From Candidatus Thioglobus sp. (lineage in GTDB: Bacteria; Pseudomonadota; Gammaproteobacteria; PS1; Pseudothioglobaceae), in contig JAOMEO010000013.1 of NCBI GenBank assembly GCA_028345955.1, forward strand, positions 1 to 33,126: DNA of 33,126 nucleotides. Direction: 5' to 3'. Shown here piece by piece: positions 9,387 through 16,878 of this stretch. Positions within the stretch are counted from its first letter, which is position 1, and every line of letters begins with the position of its first letter. The notes beneath the pieces were generated by a model. It searched no databases. It was not told the origin of the DNA and saw only the letters and a list, made by a program, of their open reading frames with translations. The translations under genes were made by a program, and so were the position numbers.

Positions 9387-9408
9387 GTAAAATATTCTAA
9401 TATTTTAC
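9387..9408. promoter_or_regulatory. Perfect palindrome in the maf/folA divergent promoter (candidate operator)
   Basis: The arms GTAAAATATT (9387-9396) and AATATTTTAC (9399-9408) are perfect reverse complements around a CT spacer. The element lies 16 bases upstream of the maf GTG and 19 bases before the folA ATG, and covers likely -10 boxes of both genes. Its outer 8 bases on each side match those of the palindrome at 16845-16862. The operator role is inferred. Confidence 0.5.
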
Positions 9409-9421
9409 TTTATTCAGGCAA
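9394..9421 (-). promoter_or_regulatory. Candidate promoter for maf-mfd
   Basis: On the minus strand TTGCCT (9421-9416) is followed after 16 bases by TAGAAT (9399-9394). The -10 lies at the centre of the palindrome at 9387-9408, so a protein bound there would block it. Confidence 0.4.
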
Positions 9422-9427
9422 GGCTTT

Positions 9428-9913
9428 ATGCGCTTATCTATTGTTGTTGCGATGGATGACAATCACCTAATCGGAAAAGGCAATGAATTGCCTTGGCATC
9501 TTCCGGCGGATTTAGCTTTTTTTAAAAAAATTACTACTGGTAATTCAATCTTGATGGGTCGTAAAACTTATGACTCAATAGGCAAACCATTACCAAATCG
9601 TCGAAACATTGTAATCACCAGAAACCCGGATATTTCAATTCCAGGTTGTGAGGTAGTTGATAGTATTGAGAGGGCTCTTTCCATTACTCAAGACAAAGAA
9701 GAGATTATGGTAATAGGAGGAGCAAACCTATTTGAACAGTTACTTCCTGATGTGAGTAGGCTCTACATTACTCATATTGAAGGAGAGTTCGAAGGGGAAA
9801 CTTATTTTCCTCATTACGATGAAAACGACTGGCTAGAAGTGAGTTGTGAGTCACACCAGCCGGATGAGAAAAACAAGCACGCTTACCACTTTATTACTTT
9901 AAAAAGAAAGTAA
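9428..9913 (+). CDS. folA: Dihydrofolate reductase
   Basis: FolA reduces dihydrofolate to tetrahydrofolate with NADPH, supplying one-carbon carriers for thymidylate, purines and methionine. The 161-residue product is standard for bacterial type I DHFR. It shows IGKGNELPWHLPADLAFFKK, where D28 is the catalytic acid equivalent to E. coli D27. LMGRKTYDSIGKPLPNRRNI and the NADPH-site VIGGANLFEQ follow. The ATG is only about 20 bases from the likely -10 and lacks a clear ribosome binding site, so the leader may be very short. A small lipoprotein gene follows 48 bases downstream. Confidence 0.97.
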   Translation: MRLSIVVAMDDNHLIGKGNELPWHLPADLAFFKKITTGNSILMGRKTYDSIGKPLPNRRNIVITRNPDISIPGCEVVDSIERALSITQDKEEIMVIGGANLFEQLLPDVSRLYITHIEGEFEGETYFPHYDENDWLEVSCESHQPDEKNKHAYHFITLKRK

Positions 9914-9934
9914 TATATACTTTATATCTATATA

Positions 9935-9940
9935 TATAAT
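9935..9940 (+). promoter_or_regulatory. Possible -10 box for the small lipoprotein gene
   Basis: A perfect TATAAT lies 21 bases before the lipoprotein ATG in the short gap after folA. No convincing -35 is seen, so co-transcription with folA is equally possible. A strong AGGGGAA ribosome binding site (9953-9959) precedes the gene. Confidence 0.3.
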
Positions 9941-9961
9941 GCTACATAATTTAGGGGAATT

Positions 9962-10144
9962 ATGAAGAAACTGTTCATCATTGTTATTGTTGCTTTATTT
10001 GTTTCAGGATGTATTTTGACAAAAATTGTGACAGTGCCTATGAGGGTTACCGCAGCAGTAATTTCGGTAGTGCCGGCTATTGCTAACGGGGTAGAAGGTG
10101 TGATACTCACAAGCGCTGATGCTATCGATACAATCCCTATCTAA
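9962..10144 (+). CDS. Small predicted lipoprotein (60 aa)
   Basis: The product begins MKKLFIIVIVALFVSGC, a lysine-tipped hydrophobic signal peptide with lipobox VSGC and lipidated Cys17. The residue after it is Ile, not Asp, which favours the outer membrane under the usual sorting rule. The mature part is only 44 residues, with a TKIVTVPMRV stretch, a hydrophobic middle (VISVVPAIANGVEGVI) and the ending DAIDTIPI. It recalls short conserved proteobacterial lipoproteins of unknown function, possibly DUF6726, a tentative memory match. The strong AGGGGAA site supports translation. Its TAA overlaps the convergent gltB stop by 4 bases. No function can be given. Confidence 0.8.
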   Translation: MKKLFIIVIVALFVSGCILTKIVTVPMRVTAAVISVVPAIANGVEGVILTSADAIDTIPI

Positions 10145-13100
10145 CTAGCTTGCAATAACTGTTTATTTTGTGTTGCCAAGGCTTCTTTTAATGCCTTTGG
10201 CATAACTTTCACGAAGTGGGCCAATTCTGTATTCCAATCTCCTAAAATTTGTTTTGCGATTGGAGAACCTGTAAGTTCGGCATGCTTAGTTAACAAATCC
10301 AACAACTCTTTTTGTGATTCATCATCCATCGGATCAAAATCAATCATGGATAAGTTAGCTTGACTTTGAAGTGTAAGGTTTGGATTGTAAACGTAAGCTA
10401 TACCACCACTCATACCTGCACCGAAGTTACGTCCAACCTCACCAAGAATTACTGCTCGACCCCCTGTCATGTATTCACAGCCATGATCTCCGACACCTTC
10501 AACGACAGCAGTGAGTCCAGAATTTCTAACACAGAAGCGTTCTGCGACACAACCAGATAGATACATTTCACCACCCGTGGCACCATAGCCGCAAACATTA
10601 CCAGCAATAATTTCATCTTGTGTAACGAATGTTGAATTTTTAGGTGGATAGATAATAATACGACCACCAGAAAGTCCCTTGCCAACATAATCATTGGCAT
10701 CTCCCTCAACTGAGAAGGTTATCCCTTTTGCTAGGAATGCGCCAAACGATTGTCCCGCGGAGCCTTGAAAGTCAACGTGAATTGCATCATCAATTAGGTT
10801 ATTTTTACCCCTTGTTTTAACGACATGAGAAGAAAGCATTGCACCAACAGTTCTATCGACATTAGTAATAACTGACTCGATTTTAATTTTTCCATTGCCC
10901 TCAATGGCGACCATAGATTGAGCTATTAACTCATGGTCTAATTGCTGATCGAGTTGGTGATCTTGCGGGATACTTTGATAGGTGCCAGCATTACTATATT
11001 GAGTGTCAGCAGGTGTCAAAATTGCACTAAGATCTATAGAATCTTGTTTCCAGTGGTCAATCGCTTTATTCATTTCCAGCATATCGACACGACCAATCAT
11101 TTCGTTGAGCATTTTAAATCCAAGATTCGCCATAATAGTGCGCAACTCTTCAGCTACCATAAATAGGTAATTAACAACATGTTCTGGCTTGCCTGTAAAC
11201 TTTTTACGTAAAACCTTATCTTGAGTTGCGATTCCAACAGGGCATGTATTGAGATGGCATTTACGCATCATGATACAGCCGAGTGTAATCAGTGGTGCCG
11301 TAGAGAAACCAAACTCTTCTGCACCGAGCAATGCCGCTATAGCGACATCGCGCCCCGTTTTAAGTTGCCCATCTGTCTGAATGACGACACGTGAACGAAG
11401 ATCATTCATTACCAAGGTTTGGTGGGTTTCGGCAACACCCAATTCCCAGGGCAGGCCAGCGTGTTTAATAGAGGTAAGAGGTGATGCACCAGTACCACCA
11501 TCATGACCAGCAATGAGGATGTGGTCAGATTTTGCTTTAGTTACCCCTGCGGCGACAGTTCCCACGCCCACTTCAGAAACCAATTTCACACTAATACGGG
11601 CTTCTGGATTCGATCTCTTAAGGTCAAAAATTAATTGTGCTAAATCTTCAATAGAATAAATATCATGGTGTGGTGGTGGGCTAATTAGTCCAACTCCAGC
11701 AGTCGAACAACGTATCTTAGCAATACCTTCATCAACTTTTTTTCCTGGCAACTCGCCACCCTCACCTGGCTTGGCACCTTGCGAGATTTTGATCTGCAAT
11801 TCATCGGCATTATTAAGGTATTCGATAGTAACACCAAAACGACCAGAAGCAACTTGTTTGATAGCGCTTCTTCGAGAGTCACCATTTGAATCAGGTATCC
11901 AGCGTGCAGAATCTTCGCCACCTTCTCCGGTATTTGACTTACCACCGATACGATTCATCGCGATGGCAAGTGTTTCATGAGATTCAGCAGAGATAGAACC
12001 AAAACTCATCGCGCCTGTGGCAAATCTTTTCACAATTTCTTTGGCAGGTTCAACCATATCAATATCGACTGGGTTGCCTGACTTAAATGACATCAACCCA
12101 CGTAGTGTGCAGTTACGAGTTCCTTCCTCGTTAGATTTTTTTGAAAATTCCCAATAGGCATTTTTATCGTTACTTCGAGCAGCCTTTTGAAGATCTGTAA
12201 TGGTTTGTGGTTCCCACATATGTTTTTCTCCACCACTGCGCCAATGATATTGTCCAAGATTATCGAATGATGTTGAAAGGTATGCATTTTTATGTTGCGT
12301 TTCAATTTCAGTTTGAAGGACTTTGAAGCCAATACCACTAATTCGACTGGCAGTTTCAAAGAAACATTTATCCATCACCTCAGGAGATAAGCCAACCGCT
12401 TCGAAGATTTGGGCGCCTTTATAGGATGCCAAAGTTGAAATACCCATTTTAGCCATCACCTTCAACATGCCTTTAGCAACACCTTTACGATAGGCTTTAA
12501 TAACAGCGTCATCATCTTCTAGTTTGATTAAATTATCACGCCTTGCCTGCCAAAGTGCTTCAAATGCTAGGTATGGATTAACCGCATCAGCTCCGAAACC
12601 AGTCATTAAACAAAAATGATGGACTTCTCGAGCTTCACCCGTTTCAACGATGATTCCAACCTGGGTTCTTTTGTGATGGGCTACTAAGTATCTGTGAAGC
12701 GCCGAAGATGCTAATAAAGCACTTATGGCAGCACGATTTGAATTCATTTTGCGATCAGATAAGACAACCAAGCTGTGACCATCTTTGATGGCTTGTGAAC
12801 CCTGCTGACAAATATCATCAAGCATGTCGCTTAAGTTGTGACCTTTGTCAATTTCATAAGTGATATCAATGGTCTTACTTGTCCAGCCTCGATAGTTACA
12901 ATTCTTAAGAGCTGTTGTTTCTTCATTCGTTAGGATAGGATGTTCAATTACCAAACGGTTGGCATTTTCAGCCTTATTGCGAAGTAAGTTTCCTTCTGGT
13001 CCTATAGCACAGCGCAATGACATGATTACCTCTTCACGAATGGAATCAATTGCAGGGTTGGTGACTTGAGCAAATAGTTGCTTAAAGTAGTCATAAATAA

Positions 13101-14658
13101 TACGAGATTGATCTGAGAGACAAGCCAATGCTGAATCATTTCCCATAGATCCAACAGGATCCCTGAGTTCAGTGACGAGCGGGAATAGCATGAATTCTAA
13201 TGTCTCTGTGCTGTAACCGAACGCTTTTAGGCGTTGTAAAAGAGTGTCTGGATAGAGGCCATGAACCTCCTCATTAATAGCTAATTCACTTAAATGAATT
13301 TGTTGTTCATCAAGCCACGTTTGATAAGGGTTTTTAGAAGAAAAATTGTCCTTTATTTCATCATCATCAACCAGTCTTCCTTGACCAAAGTCGACTAAAA
13401 ACATCTTCCCAGGACGAAGTCTACCTTTAGTTTTTATATTGTCAGTTGCAACATCAACAACACCTACTTCGGATGCCATGATGACTCTGTCATCATGAGT
13501 TAGGTAATAGCGTGATGGGCGCAGACCATTTCGATCTAGGACGGCTCCAATATAGCGTCCGTCAGTGAAAGTAATTGAAGCGGGACCATCCCAGGGCTCC
13601 ATAACATTTGAGAAATATTCATAAAAGGATTTCTTCTTGTCGCTCATTTCATGATCATTTTGCCATGCCTCAGGAACCATCATCAATACAGCTTCCTGCA
13701 GAGATCTACCATTCATCAAAAGAAATTCTAGAACATTGTCAAAGCTCCCAGAGTCTGAAACTTCTGTTTCAATAACAGGTAAGGTTTTGTCTAAATTGTC
13801 ACCAAAAAAATCACTTTCTAAAACTCCTTCACGAGCCCTCATCCAGTTATAGTTACCTTGAAGTGTATTAATTTCGCCGTTGTGAGCCATAAAGCGACAA
13901 GGTTGAGCACGATCCCATGAAGGGAATGTATTGGTTGAAAATCGCGAATGAACCATTGCCAAATATGTTTTGAATTCTTTATTGTTAAGGTCTGGATAGA
14001 AATCCAATAACTGTGTACCCATCAGCATACCCTTATAAATAATAACTCGAGTAGATAGGCTACAAACATAAAACGATAGTGCTTGTGAAAGCGATTCATC
14101 CGTGCGTATTACTTTAGAAATATGCTTTTTTATAATATAAAGGGCGCACTCAAAAGCATCATTGTCTATGCTTTCAGTGTTTCCAATAATAAGTTGTTTA
14201 ATGACCGGTTGGGAGTTTCTTGCAGTATCTCCCACATCGGCTTTGATAGAATCAACGGGAACGTCACGCCAACCAATCAGCGTTTGTCCTTCATCATTAA
14301 CAACTTTTTCAACTATAGAAATGCAGTGTTGTCTTTGCTTATCATCTTGAGGTAAGAAAATATTACCAACACCATAGCGACCAGCTTCGACACTAACGCC
14401 AAATAGAGATTGTATTTCTTGAAAAAAAAACTCATGGGGAATGTTGGTTAAAATTCCCGCTCCATCACCGGTGTTGGCTTCACAGCCACATGCACCTCGA
14501 TGGCCCATGCGAGAAAGCATTTCAAGGGCATCTTCAGTAATTTTGTACGAAGCCTTACTTTTTATGTTGGCAATAAAACCAACACCACAATTCTCCTTTT
14601 CATTCTTTGGATGATAAAGACCTTGAGGTTTTGGTAAGTATATTTGTTTTTTTGTCAT
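10141..14658 (-). CDS. gltB: Glutamate synthase (NADPH) large subunit
   Basis: GltB takes the amide nitrogen of glutamine and, with 2-oxoglutarate, makes two glutamates, the GOGAT half of ammonia assimilation. The 1505-residue precursor has a short propeptide before the glutaminase nucleophile Cys24 in ENCGVGF. The class II amidotransferase domain is at about 24-430, then a central domain. The FMN synthase domain holds GEGGELPGKKV and HDGGTGASPLTSIKHAG, with the 3Fe-4S cysteines C1128, C1134 and C1139. A C-terminal beta-helix rich in GGxxxx turns ends it. The partner gltD is not adjacent. Its stop TAG overlaps the lipoprotein stop. Confidence 0.97.
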   Translation of the reverse strand: MTKKQIYLPKPQGLYHPKNEKENCGVGFIANIKSKASYKITEDALEMLSRMGHRGACGCEANTGDGAGILTNIPHEFFFQEIQSLFGVSVEAGRYGVGNIFLPQDDKQRQHCISIVEKVVNDEGQTLIGWRDVPVDSIKADVGDTARNSQPVIKQLIIGNTESIDNDAFECALYIIKKHISKVIRTDESLSQALSFYVCSLSTRVIIYKGMLMGTQLLDFYPDLNNKEFKTYLAMVHSRFSTNTFPSWDRAQPCRFMAHNGEINTLQGNYNWMRAREGVLESDFFGDNLDKTLPVIETEVSDSGSFDNVLEFLLMNGRSLQEAVLMMVPEAWQNDHEMSDKKKSFYEYFSNVMEPWDGPASITFTDGRYIGAVLDRNGLRPSRYYLTHDDRVIMASEVGVVDVATDNIKTKGRLRPGKMFLVDFGQGRLVDDDEIKDNFSSKNPYQTWLDEQQIHLSELAINEEVHGLYPDTLLQRLKAFGYSTETLEFMLFPLVTELRDPVGSMGNDSALACLSDQSRIIYDYFKQLFAQVTNPAIDSIREEVIMSLRCAIGPEGNLLRNKAENANRLVIEHPILTNEETTALKNCNYRGWTSKTIDITYEIDKGHNLSDMLDDICQQGSQAIKDGHSLVVLSDRKMNSNRAAISALLASSALHRYLVAHHKRTQVGIIVETGEAREVHHFCLMTGFGADAVNPYLAFEALWQARRDNLIKLEDDDAVIKAYRKGVAKGMLKVMAKMGISTLASYKGAQIFEAVGLSPEVMDKCFFETASRISGIGFKVLQTEIETQHKNAYLSTSFDNLGQYHWRSGGEKHMWEPQTITDLQKAARSNDKNAYWEFSKKSNEEGTRNCTLRGLMSFKSGNPVDIDMVEPAKEIVKRFATGAMSFGSISAESHETLAIAMNRIGGKSNTGEGGEDSARWIPDSNGDSRRSAIKQVASGRFGVTIEYLNNADELQIKISQGAKPGEGGELPGKKVDEGIAKIRCSTAGVGLISPPPHHDIYSIEDLAQLIFDLKRSNPEARISVKLVSEVGVGTVAAGVTKAKSDHILIAGHDGGTGASPLTSIKHAGLPWELGVAETHQTLVMNDLRSRVVIQTDGQLKTGRDVAIAALLGAEEFGFSTAPLITLGCIMMRKCHLNTCPVGIATQDKVLRKKFTGKPEHVVNYLFMVAEELRTIMANLGFKMLNEMIGRVDMLEMNKAIDHWKQDSIDLSAILTPADTQYSNAGTYQSIPQDHQLDQQLDHELIAQSMVAIEGNGKIKIESVITNVDRTVGAMLSSHVVKTRGKNNLIDDAIHVDFQGSAGQSFGAFLAKGITFSVEGDANDYVGKGLSGGRIIIYPPKNSTFVTQDEIIAGNVCGYGATGGEMYLSGCVAERFCVRNSGLTAVVEGVGDHGCEYMTGGRAVILGEVGRNFGAGMSGGIAYVYNPNLTLQSQANLSMIDFDPMDDESQKELLDLLTKHAELTGSPIAKQILGDWNTELAHFVKVMPKALKEALATQNKQLLQAS

Positions 14659-14697
14659 GAAAACTCTAGGTAAAAATGAAGGAAAAAAATTTAGGTG

Positions 14698-14726
14698 ATT
14701 ATAACGTATAACGTATACTTTTTGAA
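14698..14726 (-). promoter_or_regulatory. Promoter of gltB
   Basis: On the minus strand TTCAAA (14726-14721) and a perfect TATAAT (14703-14698) are 17 bases apart. The spacer and -10 are built from 7-base tandem units, TATACGT twice running into TATAAT. It sits 40 bases before the gltB ATG. Confidence 0.6.
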
Positions 14727-14747
14727 TACCAAATACACTCGATTATA

Positions 14748-14776
14748 TTGTTATAACAGGGATATTCGGGTAGAAT
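14748..14776 (+). promoter_or_regulatory. Promoter of yaaA-grxC
   Basis: TTGTTA (14748-14753) and TAGAAT (14771-14776) are 17 bases apart. The yaaA ATG follows only 19 bases after the -10, so the mRNA leader would be about 12-13 bases with no visible ribosome binding site. Confidence 0.6.
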
Positions 14777-14795
14777 GTTTAAATTTTTTCATTAA

Positions 14796-15548
14796 ATGCT
14801 AGCAATAATTTCGCCTTCCAAAACTCAAGATTTTTCACCATGTGAAATAAACTCTTTCACACAGACTCGGCAGTTGGGTCACACTCAAGAATTAGTCAAT
14901 ATCTTAAAAAATAAAACCCAGAAACAAATTTCAAAACTTATGTCTATTAGTGAAAAGTTATCAAAGTTAAATTTTGATCGATTCCAAGGATTTAAGACAC
15001 CTTTCTCGTTAGACAATGCCAAGCAAGCTTTATTAGCTTTCAAAGGTGATGTATATAACGGTATTAATGCATCTTCACTTTCTGTTAAAGATCTTGACTT
15101 TGCACAAAAAAATGTACGCATGCTTTCGGGTTTATATGGTGTTCTTAGACCACTCGATTTGATACAGCCTTATCGCTTGGAGATGGGAACAAAGCTCAGT
15201 AATGATCAAGGAAACAATCTATATGATTATTGGGGGAGTGGTATTAGTGAACTCTTGAATGAAGATGAAGAGAAGTTAATTGTTAACCTAGCATCCAATG
15301 AATATTTTAAAGCGATTGACAAAAAAATACTCAAAGCCCAGATACTGGATATCGTTTTTAAGGAAAAGAAAAACGACACTTATAAAGTTATTGGTATTTA
15401 TGCTAAGCGAGCAAGAGGGTTAATGATTAACTACATCATCAGAAACCGTTTGACTGATGCCGAGGGCCTCAAAGATTTTTCTGACGAGGGATACGTATAT
15501 AATCAGGAACTTTCTAGTGATTCGATATGGGTATACGTTAGAGACTAG
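14796..15548 (+). CDS. yaaA: Peroxide stress protein YaaA (UPF0246/DUF328)
   Basis: The 250-residue product matches the YaaA family, with the opening MLAIISPSKTQDF, LSGLYGVLRPLDLIQPYRLEMGTKL in the middle (recognised over residues of about 110-135) and the closing GYVYNQELSSD. In E. coli YaaA belongs to the OxyR response and limits intracellular iron damage during peroxide exposure; its biochemistry centres on DNA binding and iron handling. The ATG matches the family start, so the very short leader looks real. grxC follows 32 bases later, suggesting a two-gene redox operon. Confidence 0.93.
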   Translation: MLAIISPSKTQDFSPCEINSFTQTRQLGHTQELVNILKNKTQKQISKLMSISEKLSKLNFDRFQGFKTPFSLDNAKQALLAFKGDVYNGINASSLSVKDLDFAQKNVRMLSGLYGVLRPLDLIQPYRLEMGTKLSNDQGNNLYDYWGSGISELLNEDEEKLIVNLASNEYFKAIDKKILKAQILDIVFKEKKNDTYKVIGIYAKRARGLMINYIIRNRLTDAEGLKDFSDEGYVYNQELSSDSIWVYVRD

Positions 15549-15580
15549 AATAATTAGTTACTTTAGACCACATAGAAACA

Positions 15581-15847
15581 ATGATTAAAGTATATACAAC
15601 CTTTTCTTGCCCTTATTGCACTAGAGCTAAAAACTATTTAGATTTGCACGGTATAGAGTATGAAACGCTAAATATTCAAGAAGATAGTGAAGCTAGAGAT
15701 TTTTTTTTAAAAACTGGTTATCGAACAGTTCCACAAATGTTTGTAGGTGATAGGCTTTTATGCGAGGGTGGCTCTGATGGTCTTGTTAGGATGACTAAAG
15801 AAGATATAAAAAATAAAGTTTTAGAATTAACAAAAGATAGCTACTAG
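15581..15847 (+). CDS. grxC: Glutaredoxin 3
   Basis: Glutaredoxins reduce disulfides and glutathionylated proteins using glutathione. The 88-residue protein has the dithiol active site C10-P-Y-C13 within SCPYCTRAKNYL, the cis-proline TVPQMFVG motif and the GSDGL glutathione-contact stretch. These fit GrxC of the classical type and not a monothiol CGFS protein. It is downstream of yaaA at 32 bases and close to gshA, which begins glutathione synthesis. The last bases CTAG (15844-15847) hold its TAG stop and the TAG stop of the convergent Nudix gene at once. Confidence 0.95.
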   Translation: MIKVYTTFSCPYCTRAKNYLDLHGIEYETLNIQEDSEARDFFLKTGYRTVPQMFVGDRLLCEGGSDGLVRMTKEDIKNKVLELTKDSY

Positions 15848-16779
15848 ATTTGACTTATACCTGCAACTCCCTGGGCTCCAATACTTAAAGCTTTATCAAG
15901 CACTTTTTTGCTCATTCCTCCGACTAGATATACAGGTAAGTTGCTTTTGCTGATAATATCGGAAGCAGCTCGCCAGCCAATAGGTGGAACATCTGGGTGA
16001 CTTGGGGTCGAATTAACTGGTGACAAACTAATATAGTCCGCAGAAATATTTTCTGCATGTTCTGCTTCAAAGGCGTTATGAGTAGAAACACCAAGAAGTT
16101 TATTGTTGTCGCAAGGCCTTTCGTTAAGAGACAAAAGTTCATTACTTGTTAAATGCCAACCATCACAAAGCTCTTGGTATGTTTTATTTGGTGTATTTAA
16201 GACAAGACTTGCTTGATTATCCTGACAGAGTCTGTATATATTATTTATATAAGACTGATCAAGAGACACTTTGCTTCGAAGTTGGATAAACATAGTGCCA
16301 GCAATTAAGTGTTCATGGCATTTTTTTATAACGGATTCGGAATGATGGTCATCAGGAGTGATCCAGTAGTGCTTGGGTAGAGAAATTTTATGCATAATTT
16401 CCCTCATGGTGGGCAGCAATTTATAGTGATTTAGCTGATCTAAACTGCACCAGGATGTGTCTTGCCCTTCTTGGCCTGATGGTTCTCCAGAGTATTTGTC
16501 AACATTGTATATCCACAACTTTACAATCTTGTTAGGGTATTGATGAAACATCGTGTGTTTAAGACTGCTTTTATTAATAGTGACTCCTAGTTCCTCAGCC
16601 AATTCTCGTTTAAGGCTATCTTTTTTGTTTTCACCACCTTTAATTTTTCCTCCTGGCAATTCCCAAAAGCCTGGCATAAACTGATTATTACGTCTTTTGG
16701 CAACAAGTATTTGTCCATTTTTGTTTTGAAGGATTCCAACAACTACTTCCTCTTCTATAATTTTTTTATTTGATGGCAT
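15844..16779 (-). CDS. Nudix (MutT-like) hydrolase fused to a ThiE/TenI-like domain
   Basis: The N-terminal domain (about 1-130) is MutT-like: the Nudix box GGKIKGGENKKDSLKREL followed by AEELGV fits Gx5Ex7REUxEExGU. It probably hydrolyses 8-oxo-dGTP. The C-terminal half (about 135-311) has a thiamine-phosphate-synthase fold, seen in FIQLRSK, WHLTS, GVSTHN and PVYLVGGMS. Such MutT-ThiE fusions are known in other gammaproteobacteria. In this copy the usual NDR magnesium motif reads NTP and VHLGQ reads WHLTS, so thiamine phosphate synthesis is unlikely. The gene diverges from gshA and converges on grxC with shared stop bases. Confidence 0.92.
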   Translation of the reverse strand: MPSNKKIIEEEVVVGILQNKNGQILVAKRRNNQFMPGFWELPGGKIKGGENKKDSLKRELAEELGVTINKSSLKHTMFHQYPNKIVKLWIYNVDKYSGEPSGQEGQDTSWCSLDQLNHYKLLPTMREIMHKISLPKHYWITPDDHHSESVIKKCHEHLIAGTMFIQLRSKVSLDQSYINNIYRLCQDNQASLVLNTPNKTYQELCDGWHLTSNELLSLNERPCDNNKLLGVSTHNAFEAEHAENISADYISLSPVNSTPSHPDVPPIGWRAASDIISKSNLPVYLVGGMSKKVLDKALSIGAQGVAGISQI

Positions 16780-16813
16780 GACTCAATAATGATTTATGGT
16801 GTTGAACAGATGT

Positions 16814-16843
16814 TTTCTATTGTCACCGTTGTTAACGGTGCAA
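16814..16843 (-). promoter_or_regulatory. Possible promoter of the Nudix/ThiE-like gene
   Basis: On the minus strand TTGCAC (16843-16838) and TAGAAA (16819-16814) are 18 bases apart, 34 bases before the ATG. The match is moderate. It overlaps the inverted repeat at 16824-16840. Confidence 0.3.
16824..16840. repeat. Inverted repeat in the mutT-thiE/gshA divergent region
   Basis: CACCGTT (16824-16830) and AACGGTG (16834-16840) are perfect 7-base complements around GTT. It is more G+C-rich than its surroundings and lies 4 bases from the palindrome at 16845. It could be a second operator or a transcript hairpin. Confidence 0.45.
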
Positions 16844-16844
16844 G

Positions 16845-16862
16845 GTAAAATACGTATTTTAC
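16845..16862. promoter_or_regulatory. 18-bp perfect palindrome upstream of gshA (candidate operator)
   Basis: GTAAAATACGTATTTTAC is its own reverse complement over all 18 bases and ends 16 bases before the gshA TTG. A TATTTT inside it (16855-16860) is the most likely -10 for gshA, so binding there would repress. It shares both 8-base outer arms with the palindrome at 9387-9408. The role is inferred. Confidence 0.5.
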
Positions 16863-16878
16863 TATTTGACTTAGTAGA

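Noticed and set aside
9928..10110. 60-residue minus-strand frame opposite the small lipoprotein gene
   Set aside because: The forward frame has a signal peptide, lipobox and strong ribosome binding site; the reverse frame has none.
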